In this document: positions 1 through 5,657 of the stretch, piece after piece | Layout: each line of letters begins with the position of its first letter | Numbering within the stretch: the first letter of the stretch is position 1 | NCBI GenBank assembly: GCA_035267045.1 | Contig: DATFMH010000187.1 | Location: 1 to 9,544 of the forward strand | From: DATFMH01 sp035267045 | GTDB taxonomy: Bacteria > Bacteroidota > Rhodothermia > Balneolales > DATFMH01 | Length of the DNA stretch: 9,544 nt | Reading direction: 5' to 3' | Made by a program: the position numbers and the translations under genes | Notes under the pieces: model-generated | What the model was told of the DNA's origin: nothing | Seen by the model: only the letters and a program-made list of their open reading frames with translations | Database searches by the model: none

Positions 1-51
1 TCCCCCCGTAATGTTCTGATATGTTCTCCGAATTGATTACTCATGTACTTT

Positions 52-77
52 AAAAGACTTGTCATTTATTGACAAGT
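52..77 (-). terminator. possible weak hairpin terminator overlapping the PIN gene stop codon
   Basis: ACTTGTCA (57-64) and TGACAAGT (70-77) form a perfect 8-bp inverted repeat around a 5-nt loop, and the TAA stop codon of the PIN gene lies in the loop region. Read on the minus strand the hairpin is followed by CTTTT. The stem is AT-rich and the T-run short, so termination would be inefficient. It could instead be an mRNA 3'-end stabiliser or chance. Bases 1-56 hold no gene that I can support. Confidence 0.33.
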
Positions 78-629
78 ATAATAATGGAAAATTGGATTTA
101 CAACTTTAGTTTTTAAGCACACCATTCCCTTCCATCTTTTAAATCTTTCTTGACATTCCTTCTTAGGTAAACCGAGATGTGGATTAACTTCATCAATAAG
201 TTCATGCAATTTATCAGATGCAACAGTTTTTGAAATAGTTTTATTTTCGACCATTTGATCAAATATCCAAAGATGGCCATGAACCATTAACATCTTTTGG
301 GAAGCTAACTTTCTAAGTGAGTTATCACTCGTCAATAAAGTGGCATTTAGGTTTGAAGCTTGATAAAAAGCAGAACAATCCTGTTCTGATAATGTAGGTT
401 TTCTTTGTTGAAGTTCGACTATTGCTGTCAAGTCTTCAACTGATTCTTCATGGATGATTAATTGACCATTACTTATATAAGGGTCTAAAGCAGCTTGCTG
501 ATTCTGAAAAAGTTCATCTAATATTAATGACGTCGTATGAAATTCCATATTCAGACGGAAAAATGGAGATAATAATTGCAACTCTACCAAATCTATCAAA
601 ATATTGGCATCATTGACGACAACTTTCAT
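66..629 (-). CDS. PIN-domain protein, probable toxin ribonuclease of a toxin-antitoxin pair
   Basis: This 187-residue protein has the layout of a PIN nuclease. The four acidic positions expected for Mg2+ binding are present: D7 in the N-terminal VVVNDANILIDL strand, E39 in SLILDELF, D84 in LSEQDCSA and D102 in LLTSDNSLRKLA. Family knowledge: PIN toxins are Mg2+-dependent endoribonucleases that cut tRNA, rRNA or mRNA. The particular RNA target cannot be read from the sequence. After the core there is a tail of about 50 residues (roughly 137-187), which makes it longer than the usual 130-150 residue VapC. No signal peptide or membrane segment is visible, so it should be cytosolic. Its ATG overlaps the stop of the upstream Xre/ImmA gene as ATGA (626-629), indicating one mRNA with coupled translation; no good Shine-Dalgarno precedes it. 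The gene is AT-rich relative to the hut genes. The PIN call is firm; the toxin role is inferred from context. Confidence 0.8.
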   Translation of the reverse strand: MKVVVNDANILIDLVELQLLSPFFRLNMEFHTTSLILDELFQNQQAALDPYISNGQLIIHEESVEDLTAIVELQQRKPTLSEQDCSAFYQASNLNATLLTSDNSLRKLASQKMLMVHGHLWIFDQMVENKTISKTVASDKLHELIDEVNPHLGLPKKECQERFKRWKGMVCLKTKVVNPIFHYYTCQ

Positions 630-1678
630 ACTGTCATAAAATCTTTTCGAAAAGCGGCTAATTTCTGATTTGCTAGATTAGCGGCTTTACTCATTGAAAC
701 GACATCTTCCGAGGCTGCCCGGTACAAAAGCTGAATAAATCTTTTTGATTCCTCTTTACCTTGATACTCTCCAAGTCCAATTTCTTTTCGGTTTTTAGCA
801 ATCCATTTTCTAAAATGGAGATAAGTATATTCAGTTACAATATTTAAATCCTTCGCTCTAGCCATAATGGCCTGGATTGATATTCCATATATTTCTTTAA
901 TGGAAATGAGTTCTTTTAAAGAAATATTTGCTCTTTTATTTCCTAATTCATTTCTAAAAGTCTCTTCAGGCATTAACATAGCACCTGCAAATCTAAAACA
1001 TAATTTTTCTCTTTGATTGCCATTCACAGAATCATGGAATTTTAGCAGTAAATGCCCCAACTCATGAAGAGCGGTCAATCGTTTCCTCTCAATATTATAG
1101 TTTTTGTTGATCACAATTATTGGGATTTCCTGATTGGCCTTTCCAGATAATCCATCAAATTCATCAGGAGCATCTATTTCAATTACTTTAATCTCTTTAT
1201 CTTCAAGTAAATCTATAACATTGGGTAATGCATTTATTCCCCATTTCCAATTTTTAAGGAGAATATTTACTACTTTTTCAACATCTTCTCCTGATTTAAT
1301 AATAAAATCTTTTATAGGATTACTAAATCGAGATTCGATATTTAAAAAGCGCTCCACTTCTAAATAGCGACTAACTATGTCCGATACCTGTTCTTTAATA
1401 GATTTTACTTTTCGCTTGCCAAGTTTACTTTTTTTTCGAAATGCAACATTGGATATTTCAACTGTGAATGGACGAAAAAAGTAATCAGGTTTAACATTTA
1501 GAGCCTTTGACAAAGCCATTAAAACTTTACTATCTGCCATCATCTCCCCTTTTTCATATTTCGATATGGCATTTTTTGAAACAAGTCCCCCCATTTTCTC
1601 CACTAACTTGTCTTGGGAAAGTTCTGCTAAAATTCTCGCACTCTTAAGACGTTTAGCAAATATTTCTTTCATAATCAT
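626..1678 (-). CDS. Xre-family HTH regulator fused to ImmA/IrrE zinc-peptidase domain, probable antitoxin/autorepressor
   Basis: A 350-residue two-domain protein. Residues about 5-68 form an Xre/Cro-type helix-turn-helix (AELSQDKLVEKMG, then NAISKYEKGE, then LMALSKALNVKPDYFF). A basic linker follows (about 81-93). Residues about 150-280 are an ImmA/IrrE (DUF955, COG2856) domain with the zinc motif HELGH at 205-209 inside LTALHELGHLLL. Its partner segment REKLCFRFAGAMLMPEE (about 223-239) supplies E224 as a candidate third ligand. A helical C-terminal extension (about 290-350) resembles that of other antitoxin-like members of this family. Family knowledge: such proteins bind DNA, and some ImmA/IrrE domains cleave repressors. 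Placement directly before a PIN gene with a 4-bp overlap suggests antitoxin and autorepressor. The first ATG (1678) is used; a second ATG two codons later is possible, and neither has a clear Shine-Dalgarno. Whether the peptidase is active, and on what, is unknown. Confidence 0.85.
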   Translation of the reverse strand: MIMKEIFAKRLKSARILAELSQDKLVEKMGGLVSKNAISKYEKGEMMADSKVLMALSKALNVKPDYFFRPFTVEISNVAFRKKSKLGKRKVKSIKEQVSDIVSRYLEVERFLNIESRFSNPIKDFIIKSGEDVEKVVNILLKNWKWGINALPNVIDLLEDKEIKVIEIDAPDEFDGLSGKANQEIPIIVINKNYNIERKRLTALHELGHLLLKFHDSVNGNQREKLCFRFAGAMLMPEETFRNELGNKRANISLKELISIKEIYGISIQAIMARAKDLNIVTEYTYLHFRKWIAKNRKEIGLGEYQGKEESKRFIQLLYRAASEDVVSMSKAANLANQKLAAFRKDFMTV

Positions 1679-1682
1679 AAGA

Positions 1683-1724
1683 TTGGTTTACATTTATGTA
1701 ATAATCTATTCATTTGTAAACCAA
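1683..1724 (-). promoter_or_regulatory. candidate operator of the Xre/PIN operon
   Basis: TTGGTTTACA (1683-1692) and TGTAAACCAA (1715-1724) are a perfect 10-bp inverted repeat whose centres lie 32 bp apart, about three helical turns. The first arm also takes part in a tighter dyad, TTACAT-TT-ATGTAA (1688-1701). Three TTTACA-like half-sites therefore sit within 42 bp, starting 4 bp upstream of the Xre start codon and covering the predicted -10 and spacer. This is what an Xre autorepressor would bind. The symmetry is seen directly; the binding is inferred. Confidence 0.6.
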
Positions 1725-1731
1725 CAATCAA
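1703..1731 (-). promoter_or_regulatory. candidate sigma70-type promoter for the Xre/PIN operon
   Basis: On the minus strand TTGATT (1726-1731) and TAGATT (1703-1708) are separated by exactly 17 bp. Each matches the -35 and -10 consensus at 4 of 6 positions. Transcription would begin near 1696, leaving a leader of under 20 nt. The candidate operator overlaps the spacer and -10. An alternative -35 (TTGACT, 1776-1781) lies further upstream but lacks a well-spaced -10. Confidence 0.4.
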
Positions 1732-1806
1732 TTAATAAAAATTAGTGACAACACAATTATTACTCTATAATTTTAAGTCAAGCACCTATAACTATTTTTA
1801 TTTGCC

Positions 1807-1840
1807 AAAAAAAAGGCCGTTCCCTAAAACGAAACGGCCT
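1807..1840 (-). terminator. intrinsic terminator of the POT transporter gene
   Basis: AGGCCGTT (1814-1821) pairs perfectly with AACGGCCT (1833-1840), giving an 8-bp GC-rich stem with an 11-nt loop. On the minus strand the stem runs straight into seven further T residues (1813-1807). This is a textbook Rho-independent terminator for transcripts leaving the POT gene, and it insulates the downstream Xre/PIN unit. It has no T-run in the plus direction. Confidence 0.9.
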
Positions 1841-1875
1841 CTCTAACTCTAAATACTTAATCCGGCAACTAACTC

Positions 1876-1924
1876 ACTGGATCACTGTTTACTGATCATT
1901 GTTAACTGTGTTAACTGCTAACTG
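1876..1924. repeat. degenerate 7-bp-phased ACTG tract
   Basis: On the plus strand the word ACTG or ATTG begins at 1876, 1884, 1891, 1898, 1905, 1914 and 1921, that is at steps of 8, 7, 7, 7, 9 and 7 bp. The longest exact repeat is GTTAACTG (1901-1908 and 1910-1917). The tract ends 2 bp before the POT stop codon complement and lies between that gene and its terminator, so it would be in the 3' untranslated RNA. No function is recognised. Confidence 0.6.
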
Positions 1925-1926
1925 AA

Positions 1927-3447
1927 TTAATGTACATCCTGCATCAGCTTGCGAACCGGTTTGTTGAAAATAAGCAACAGTACCCCGGCACCAACACCGA
2001 CAATTACCACAATCATAAACAGATGTGGCATCTGATGAACATCCTTTGGATTAAACTGACCGGCAAAACGTCCCGCAATAATTTCGGCCAGGGCCACGGA
2101 CATAAACCATACCCCCATCATTTGCCCGACAAGACGTTTAGGTGAAAGCTTGGTGACCGTACTCAATCCTACCGGGCTAAGTGACAATTCACCAAATGTA
2201 TGTAACAGGTATGTGATTATAAGAAAAACAACTGATGCTTTTTGATGAGCAAGAGCTACTTTGGCAGCAAACACCATCACGAAAAATCCGGCTCCCATTA
2301 AGATCAGGCCCATGGCAAATTTAACGGGGCTGGACGGTTCAAGATTCCGTTTATTCAACCAAACCCATAACCAGCCGAATATCGGAGCAAATATGATAAT
2401 GAATGTCGGGTTAACTGTTTGCAGCCAACTGGCCGGCATATTCCATCCAAAGAAAACCCGATGTGTATATTGATCAGCAAATATATTCAATGAAGAACCG
2501 GCTTGTTCAAAACCAAACCAGAATGCAACTGAGAAAAAGAACAGAACAATTATGGCTCCGACTTTCATTCTCTCTTTCTTCTCAAGGTCACTAAAAAATA
2601 ACAGATAAATAAAGTAAACAAGAGCGATAGCTACTAAAATTGTAGCAGACCAGTCGGACAATATAACCGGGTTAATATGAATAATATTCATAAGGGCAGC
2701 TAAAACTATAACAAAAATAATACCGACACTAATTGATAATCCAAGCTTACTATTTTTCATTTTTTTTGCCTGGATATCCGGATCCGGATGTTTTTCAGGT
2801 TCCAGTCCTATTTCTCCAAGATACTTATCAGTTGCTTTGTATTGGATCAAACCGATAACCATACCAACACCGGCAGCCCCAAAGCCATAATGCCAGTTGA
2901 TGTTTTCACCAAGATATCCACAAACGAGTGGTGCTATTGTAGCACCTATATTAATTCCCATATAAAATATGGAAAAACCGGCGTCGCGCTTGGCACCACT
3001 TGCATTCGAATATAATCCACCGACAATACTACTTACATTGGGTTTCAACAATCCTGTACCCAAAACTATAAATACTAAGCCCATAAAAAATGTTTCCCTC
3101 GTGTCGATAGCCATACTAAAGTGGCCACAGGCAATAAGGATACCTCCATACCATACGGATTTTCTGAGTCCAAGAATTTTATCAGCGACCCACCCACCTG
3201 GTAATGAGAATAAATACACACTCATCATATATAAGCCGTAAATGGCGGTAGCTGTCTCTATGGTTAGGTGCATACCCGGATTAGCCCCGGTTGCAGCAGC
3301 GATCATGAAAAGTACCAGGATGGCGCGCATACCATAAAAACTAAAGCGCTCCCACATCTCTGTAAAAAAAAGTGTTGCCAGCCCCCTTGGATGGCCAAAA
3401 AACTTGTTACTATATTGCTCGTGCGAGCCCGTTACATTAGTTTCCAT
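1927..3447 (-). CDS. POT/PTR2-family proton-coupled di/tripeptide symporter
   Basis: The 506-residue inner-membrane protein carries the hallmarks of the proton-dependent oligopeptide transporter family (MFS fold). These include the ExxER motif on helix 1 (E30, E33, R34 in TEMWERFSFYG), the conserved lysine K135 in GTGLLKPNVSS, and the PTR2 signature FSIFYMGINIGATIAPLV at 158-175. Also present are the helix 7 FWFGFEQAGSSLN with E314 and the helix 10 HTFGELSLSPVGLS with E420. About 14 hydrophobic segments are visible, the two between roughly 235 and 287 matching the extra helix pair common in bacterial POTs. The length is normal and nothing is broken. Family role: import of di- and tripeptides with protons. 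The start at 3447 is supported by AGGA (3453-3456) five bases upstream. It is divergent from hutU, has its own promoter and terminator, and may supply peptide-derived histidine to the Hut pathway (inference). Confidence 0.93.
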   Translation of the reverse strand: METNVTGSHEQYSNKFFGHPRGLATLFFTEMWERFSFYGMRAILVLFMIAAATGANPGMHLTIETATAIYGLYMMSVYLFSLPGGWVADKILGLRKSVWYGGILIACGHFSMAIDTRETFFMGLVFIVLGTGLLKPNVSSIVGGLYSNASGAKRDAGFSIFYMGINIGATIAPLVCGYLGENINWHYGFGAAGVGMVIGLIQYKATDKYLGEIGLEPEKHPDPDIQAKKMKNSKLGLSISVGIIFVIVLAALMNIIHINPVILSDWSATILVAIALVYFIYLLFFSDLEKKERMKVGAIIVLFFFSVAFWFGFEQAGSSLNIFADQYTHRVFFGWNMPASWLQTVNPTFIIIFAPIFGWLWVWLNKRNLEPSSPVKFAMGLILMGAGFFVMVFAAKVALAHQKASVVFLIITYLLHTFGELSLSPVGLSTVTKLSPKRLVGQMMGVWFMSVALAEIIAGRFAGQFNPKDVHQMPHLFMIVVIVGVGAGVLLLIFNKPVRKLMQDVH

Positions 3448-3496
3448 GCGTTTCCTATAATTATTTAACGTCTTCTTGTAGTAGGATTTGTCTGTA

Positions 3497-3523
3497 GTTT
3501 TTGAAAATAATCAACTCAAAAAC
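3497..3523 (-). other. hairpin in the 5' leader of the POT gene mRNA
   Basis: GTTTTTGA (3497-3504) and TCAAAAAC (3516-3523) are a perfect 8-bp inverted repeat with an 11-nt loop. They sit at the beginning of the roughly 78-nt leader predicted from the promoter at 3532-3560. The stem could protect the 5' end of the transcript or act as an operator. No riboswitch class is recognised. Confidence 0.4.
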
Positions 3524-3531
3524 GGCTCTGA

Positions 3532-3560
3532 ATGATAATTAACTATGCTATAGCTGTCAA
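3532..3560 (-). promoter_or_regulatory. strong sigma70-like promoter for the POT transporter gene
   Basis: On the minus strand a perfect -35 TTGACA (3555-3560) is followed after exactly 17 bp by TATCAT (3532-3537), a 5 of 6 match to the -10. The start of transcription is predicted near 3525, about 78 nt before the ATG. The spacer contains the 8-bp palindrome GCTATAGC (3547-3554) immediately next to the -35, a natural place for a repressor. Confidence 0.7.
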
Positions 3561-3729
3561 GTGAGCCGCAAAATATCATATCCTTTGAGCAAATCATTGG
3601 TCTACCCGCTTTTAGAAAATGGACCATAATCGATTAATCTATTCATATTAAACTGATTTCAGATAAATTATACTTAATTCATACTATCAAAAAAAAATAA
3701 AATACCGGATATTATTGGTAACTAAAAAG

Positions 3730-3741
3730 AAAAGCGCTTTT
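3730..3741. promoter_or_regulatory. AAAAGCGCTTTT palindrome, candidate operator upstream of hutU
   Basis: A perfect 12-bp palindrome centred on GCGC, 61 bp before the hutU ATG. Palindromes with a central CG or GCGC flanked by A/T runs are typical of LacI-family and similar dimeric repressor sites, but no regulator gene is in the window. It is the first of three adjoining dyads. Confidence 0.4.
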
Positions 3742-3758
3742 TTCGACAAGGATCGAAA
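3741..3758. promoter_or_regulatory. TTTCGA-N6-TCGAAA inverted repeat, candidate operator upstream of hutU
   Basis: TTTCGA (3741-3746) and TCGAAA (3753-3758) form a perfect 6-bp dyad with a 6-bp spacer. It shares its edge bases with the palindromes on either side, so the three cannot all be occupied or folded at once. Its role is inferred from position only. Confidence 0.35.
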
Positions 3759-3781
3759 TGTATTTTAAGAGAAATACATTT
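3756..3781. promoter_or_regulatory. 10-bp-arm inverted repeat in the hutU leader
   Basis: AAATGTATTT (3756-3765) and AAATACATTT (3772-3781) are perfect reverse complements around the 6-nt spacer TAAGAG, ending 21 bp before the hutU start codon. As DNA it is a plausible operator. As RNA it is a 10-bp AU-rich hairpin ending in a T5 run (3779-3783), so an attenuator-like role is also conceivable but weak. Confidence 0.5.
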
Positions 3782-3802
3782 TTCATTTAAACAGAGACCA
3801 TT

Positions 3803-5488
3803 ATGGCTACCGAGACGACTCACGTTAATATTAAAGCTCCAACGGGAACAAAATTGTCATGCAAAGGGTGGCATCAGGAAGCTGCTATGCGTATGCTCAT
3901 GAATAACCTTAATCCGGATGTAGCGGAAAAACCGGAGGAATTAATAATATACGGTGGTGGCGGAAAAGCCGCACGTAACTGGCAGGCTTACGATAAAATC
4001 GTAGAGACGCTCAAACGTCTTGAAAATAATGAGACCCTGCTGGTTCAAAGCGGTAAACCTGTCGGTGTTTTTCGTACTCACGAAGAAGCACCACGCGTAC
4101 TTATTGCCAATGCTCACCTCGTACCCAAATGGGCTACATGGGACGAATTTCGACGTCTGGATGCCATGGGGTTAACCATGTACGGACAAATGACAGCCGG
4201 TTCATGGATTTATATCGGCACGCAGGGCATTTTACAGGGTACGTTTGAGACATTTGCCGAATGCGCCCGTCAACATTTTGACGGTACACTGGCTGGCCGT
4301 TTGGTTGTCACGGCAGGTCTCGGTGGAATGGGCGGTGCTCAACCGTTAGCTGCTACCATGAATGGGGGCACATTTCTCGGTGTCGATGTTGATGAAGCCC
4401 GTATACAGAAAAGGGTCAAAACGGGATATTGCGATCAAATCTGTTACGATCTTGATGAAGCGCTTGAAATAGTACTCAATGCCAAAGAAAAGAAAGAGGC
4501 CATAAGTGTTGGCCTGGTTGGCAACATTGCGGAAGTACTGCCTGAGATTGTAAAACGTGATGTTATACCGGATGTGCTGACTGATCAGACAGCGGCCCAC
4601 GATTTGAGAATAGGCTATATACCTGTGGAAATGAATTTGAGTGAAGCAGATCGAATGAGAGAAGAGCAACCCGAAGACTATGAAAAAGCCGTACTCGATT
4701 CGATGGTTACTCATGTTAACGCCATGCTTGAACTACAGAAACGTGGTTCCATCACGTTCGATTACGGTAATAATTTACGGGGGCAGGTCGCCGATAACCG
4801 GGGAATGAAAGAGGCATTCGATATTCCGGGATTCGTGCCCGAATATATACGTCCGTTGTTCTGTAAGGGATCCGGACCTTTCCGCTGGGCCGCTTTGTCC
4901 GGCAACCCCAATGACATTTATGAAACGGATAAAGCTATCCTGGAAACTTTTCCACAAAAGGAATCTCTCACCCGATGGATTAGAAAAGCTCAGGAAAAAG
5001 TACACTTCCAGGGTTTACCTGCTCGTATCTGCTGGCTCGAATATGGCGAACGGGCAGAAATGGGAGCTAAATTCAACTGGTTAGTGAAGAAAGGTAAGCT
5101 GGAAGCACCAATCGTCATTGGCCGTGATCATTTGGATACCGGTTCTGTGGCCTCTCCAAACCGGGAAACAGAAGGGATGAAAGACGGATCAGATGCCATT
5201 GCCGACTGGCCCTTGTTGAATGCTATGCTTAACACGGCATCCGGCGCAAGCTGGGTTTCATTACATCACGGCGGTGGTGTCGGGATCGGTTATTCTATTC
5301 ATGCCGGAATGGTTTGTGTTGCCGACGGAACAGATATGGCGGGCCGGAGGCTCGAGCGTGTCCTTACAAACGATCCCGGATCCGGTGTAATGCGACATGC
5401 TGATGCCGGATATGATCTCGCCATAAAAACAGCTGAAGAACGGGGCGTCGATTTACCAATGCTTAATACAAAATCAATTAATAATTAG
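3803..5488 (+). CDS. hutU: urocanate hydratase (urocanase), EC 4.2.1.49
   Basis: HutU hydrates urocanate to 4-imidazolone-5-propionate, the second step of histidine breakdown, using tightly bound NAD+ as an electrophile; it is cytosolic and a homodimer in known examples. The 561-residue length is normal. Visible landmarks are the N-terminal IIYGGGGKAARNW (48-60), the glycine-rich NAD+ segment TAGLGGMGGAQP (170-181), and the urocanase signature FQGLPARICWLEYGERAEMG (402-421) with the conserved C410. Others are DHLDTGSVASPNRETEGM (442-459) and the C-terminal HHGGGVGIGYSIHAGMV. The ATG at 3803 gives the usual family N-terminus, although only AGAGA precedes it as a ribosome site. It is the first gene of the hut set. 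The stop codon lies inside a 7-bp-phased repeat tract, and 169 bp separate it from hutH, so partial uncoupling from hutH-I-G is possible. Confidence 0.97.
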   Translation: MATETTHVNIKAPTGTKLSCKGWHQEAAMRMLMNNLNPDVAEKPEELIIYGGGGKAARNWQAYDKIVETLKRLENNETLLVQSGKPVGVFRTHEEAPRVLIANAHLVPKWATWDEFRRLDAMGLTMYGQMTAGSWIYIGTQGILQGTFETFAECARQHFDGTLAGRLVVTAGLGGMGGAQPLAATMNGGTFLGVDVDEARIQKRVKTGYCDQICYDLDEALEIVLNAKEKKEAISVGLVGNIAEVLPEIVKRDVIPDVLTDQTAAHDLRIGYIPVEMNLSEADRMREEQPEDYEKAVLDSMVTHVNAMLELQKRGSITFDYGNNLRGQVADNRGMKEAFDIPGFVPEYIRPLFCKGSGPFRWAALSGNPNDIYETDKAILETFPQKESLTRWIRKAQEKVHFQGLPARICWLEYGERAEMGAKFNWLVKKGKLEAPIVIGRDHLDTGSVASPNRETEGMKDGSDAIADWPLLNAMLNTASGASWVSLHHGGGVGIGYSIHAGMVCVADGTDMAGRRLERVLTNDPGSGVMRHADAGYDLAIKTAEERGVDLPMLNTKSINN

Positions 5489-5517
5489 TAATGAGTAATT
5501 AATAATTATATAGTTAG
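5476..5517 (+). repeat. 7-bp-phased AATTAAT/AATTAGT tract across the hutU stop codon
   Basis: Six consecutive heptads can be read: AATTAAT, AATTAGT, AATGAGT, AATTAAT, AATTATA and TAGTTAG, starting at 5476, 5483, 5490, 5497, 5504 and 5511 with no slippage. AATTAATAATTA occurs exactly twice, 21 bp (three heptads) apart. The first two units encode the final Ile-Asn-Asn and stop of HutU, so the tract intrudes into the coding end. Confidence 0.65.
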
Positions 5518-5574
5518 GTGTCTTTAGAATAATATGTTTTCCCAGATTCAGACTGATAAGAAAATGAGTATTCT

Positions 5575-5609
5575 ATTCTGATTTCTGACTTCTATATTCT
5601 GTATTCTTC
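5575..5609 (+). repeat. 7-bp-phased ATTCTGA tract between hutU and hutH
   Basis: Five heptads in strict phase: ATTCTGA (5575), TTTCTGA (5582), CTTCTAT (5589), ATTCTGT (5596) and ATTCTTC (5603). The core TTCT recurs every 7 bp. A further ATTCT immediately precedes it out of phase (5570-5574). It lies in the 169-bp gap between hutU and hutH, where I see no hairpin terminator and no convincing promoter. Confidence 0.65.
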
Positions 5610-5657
5610 ATAAATACTTAGTACAATCAATAACATAATAACCATTGACTACCTTAA

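Larger units (their letters stand above)
3448..3802. promoter_or_regulatory. 355-bp divergent intergenic region between the POT gene and hutU
   Basis: No gene is supported here. The POT-proximal half contains a good minus-strand promoter and a leader hairpin. The hutU-proximal end (3730-3781) contains three adjoining dyads. The middle (about 3600-3725) is AT-rich with an A9 run near 3689-3697 and no clear motif. I could not find a convincing plus-strand -35/-10 pair for hutU; TATACT (3669-3674) is a possible -10 but lacks a partner. The hutU ribosome site is weak, AGAGA at 3793-3797. Confidence 0.6.

Noticed and set aside
11..27. Direct repeat ATGTTCT spaced 10 bp near the window start
   Set aside because: Two 7-bp copies at the very edge without further copies cannot be distinguished from chance or from part of an unseen gene.
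1134..1367. Plus-strand open frame inside the Xre/ImmA gene
   Set aside because: It is antisense to the zinc-peptidase and linker coding region and serine-rich without domain features, so it is a shadow frame.
2969..3241. Plus-strand open frame of 90 codons antisense to the POT gene
   Set aside because: It lies opposite the membrane-helix coding region of a complete transporter gene, with no start context or family resemblance.
3660..3720. TATACT, TACTAT or TATTAT as the hutU -10
   Set aside because: None has an acceptable -35 at 16-18 bp, and the region is so AT-rich that such hexamers are expected by chance.
4346..4714. Antisense open frame of 122 codons within hutU
   Set aside because: It is a shadow of a strongly conserved urocanase coding frame. 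The translation has no recognisable domain and no ribosome site.
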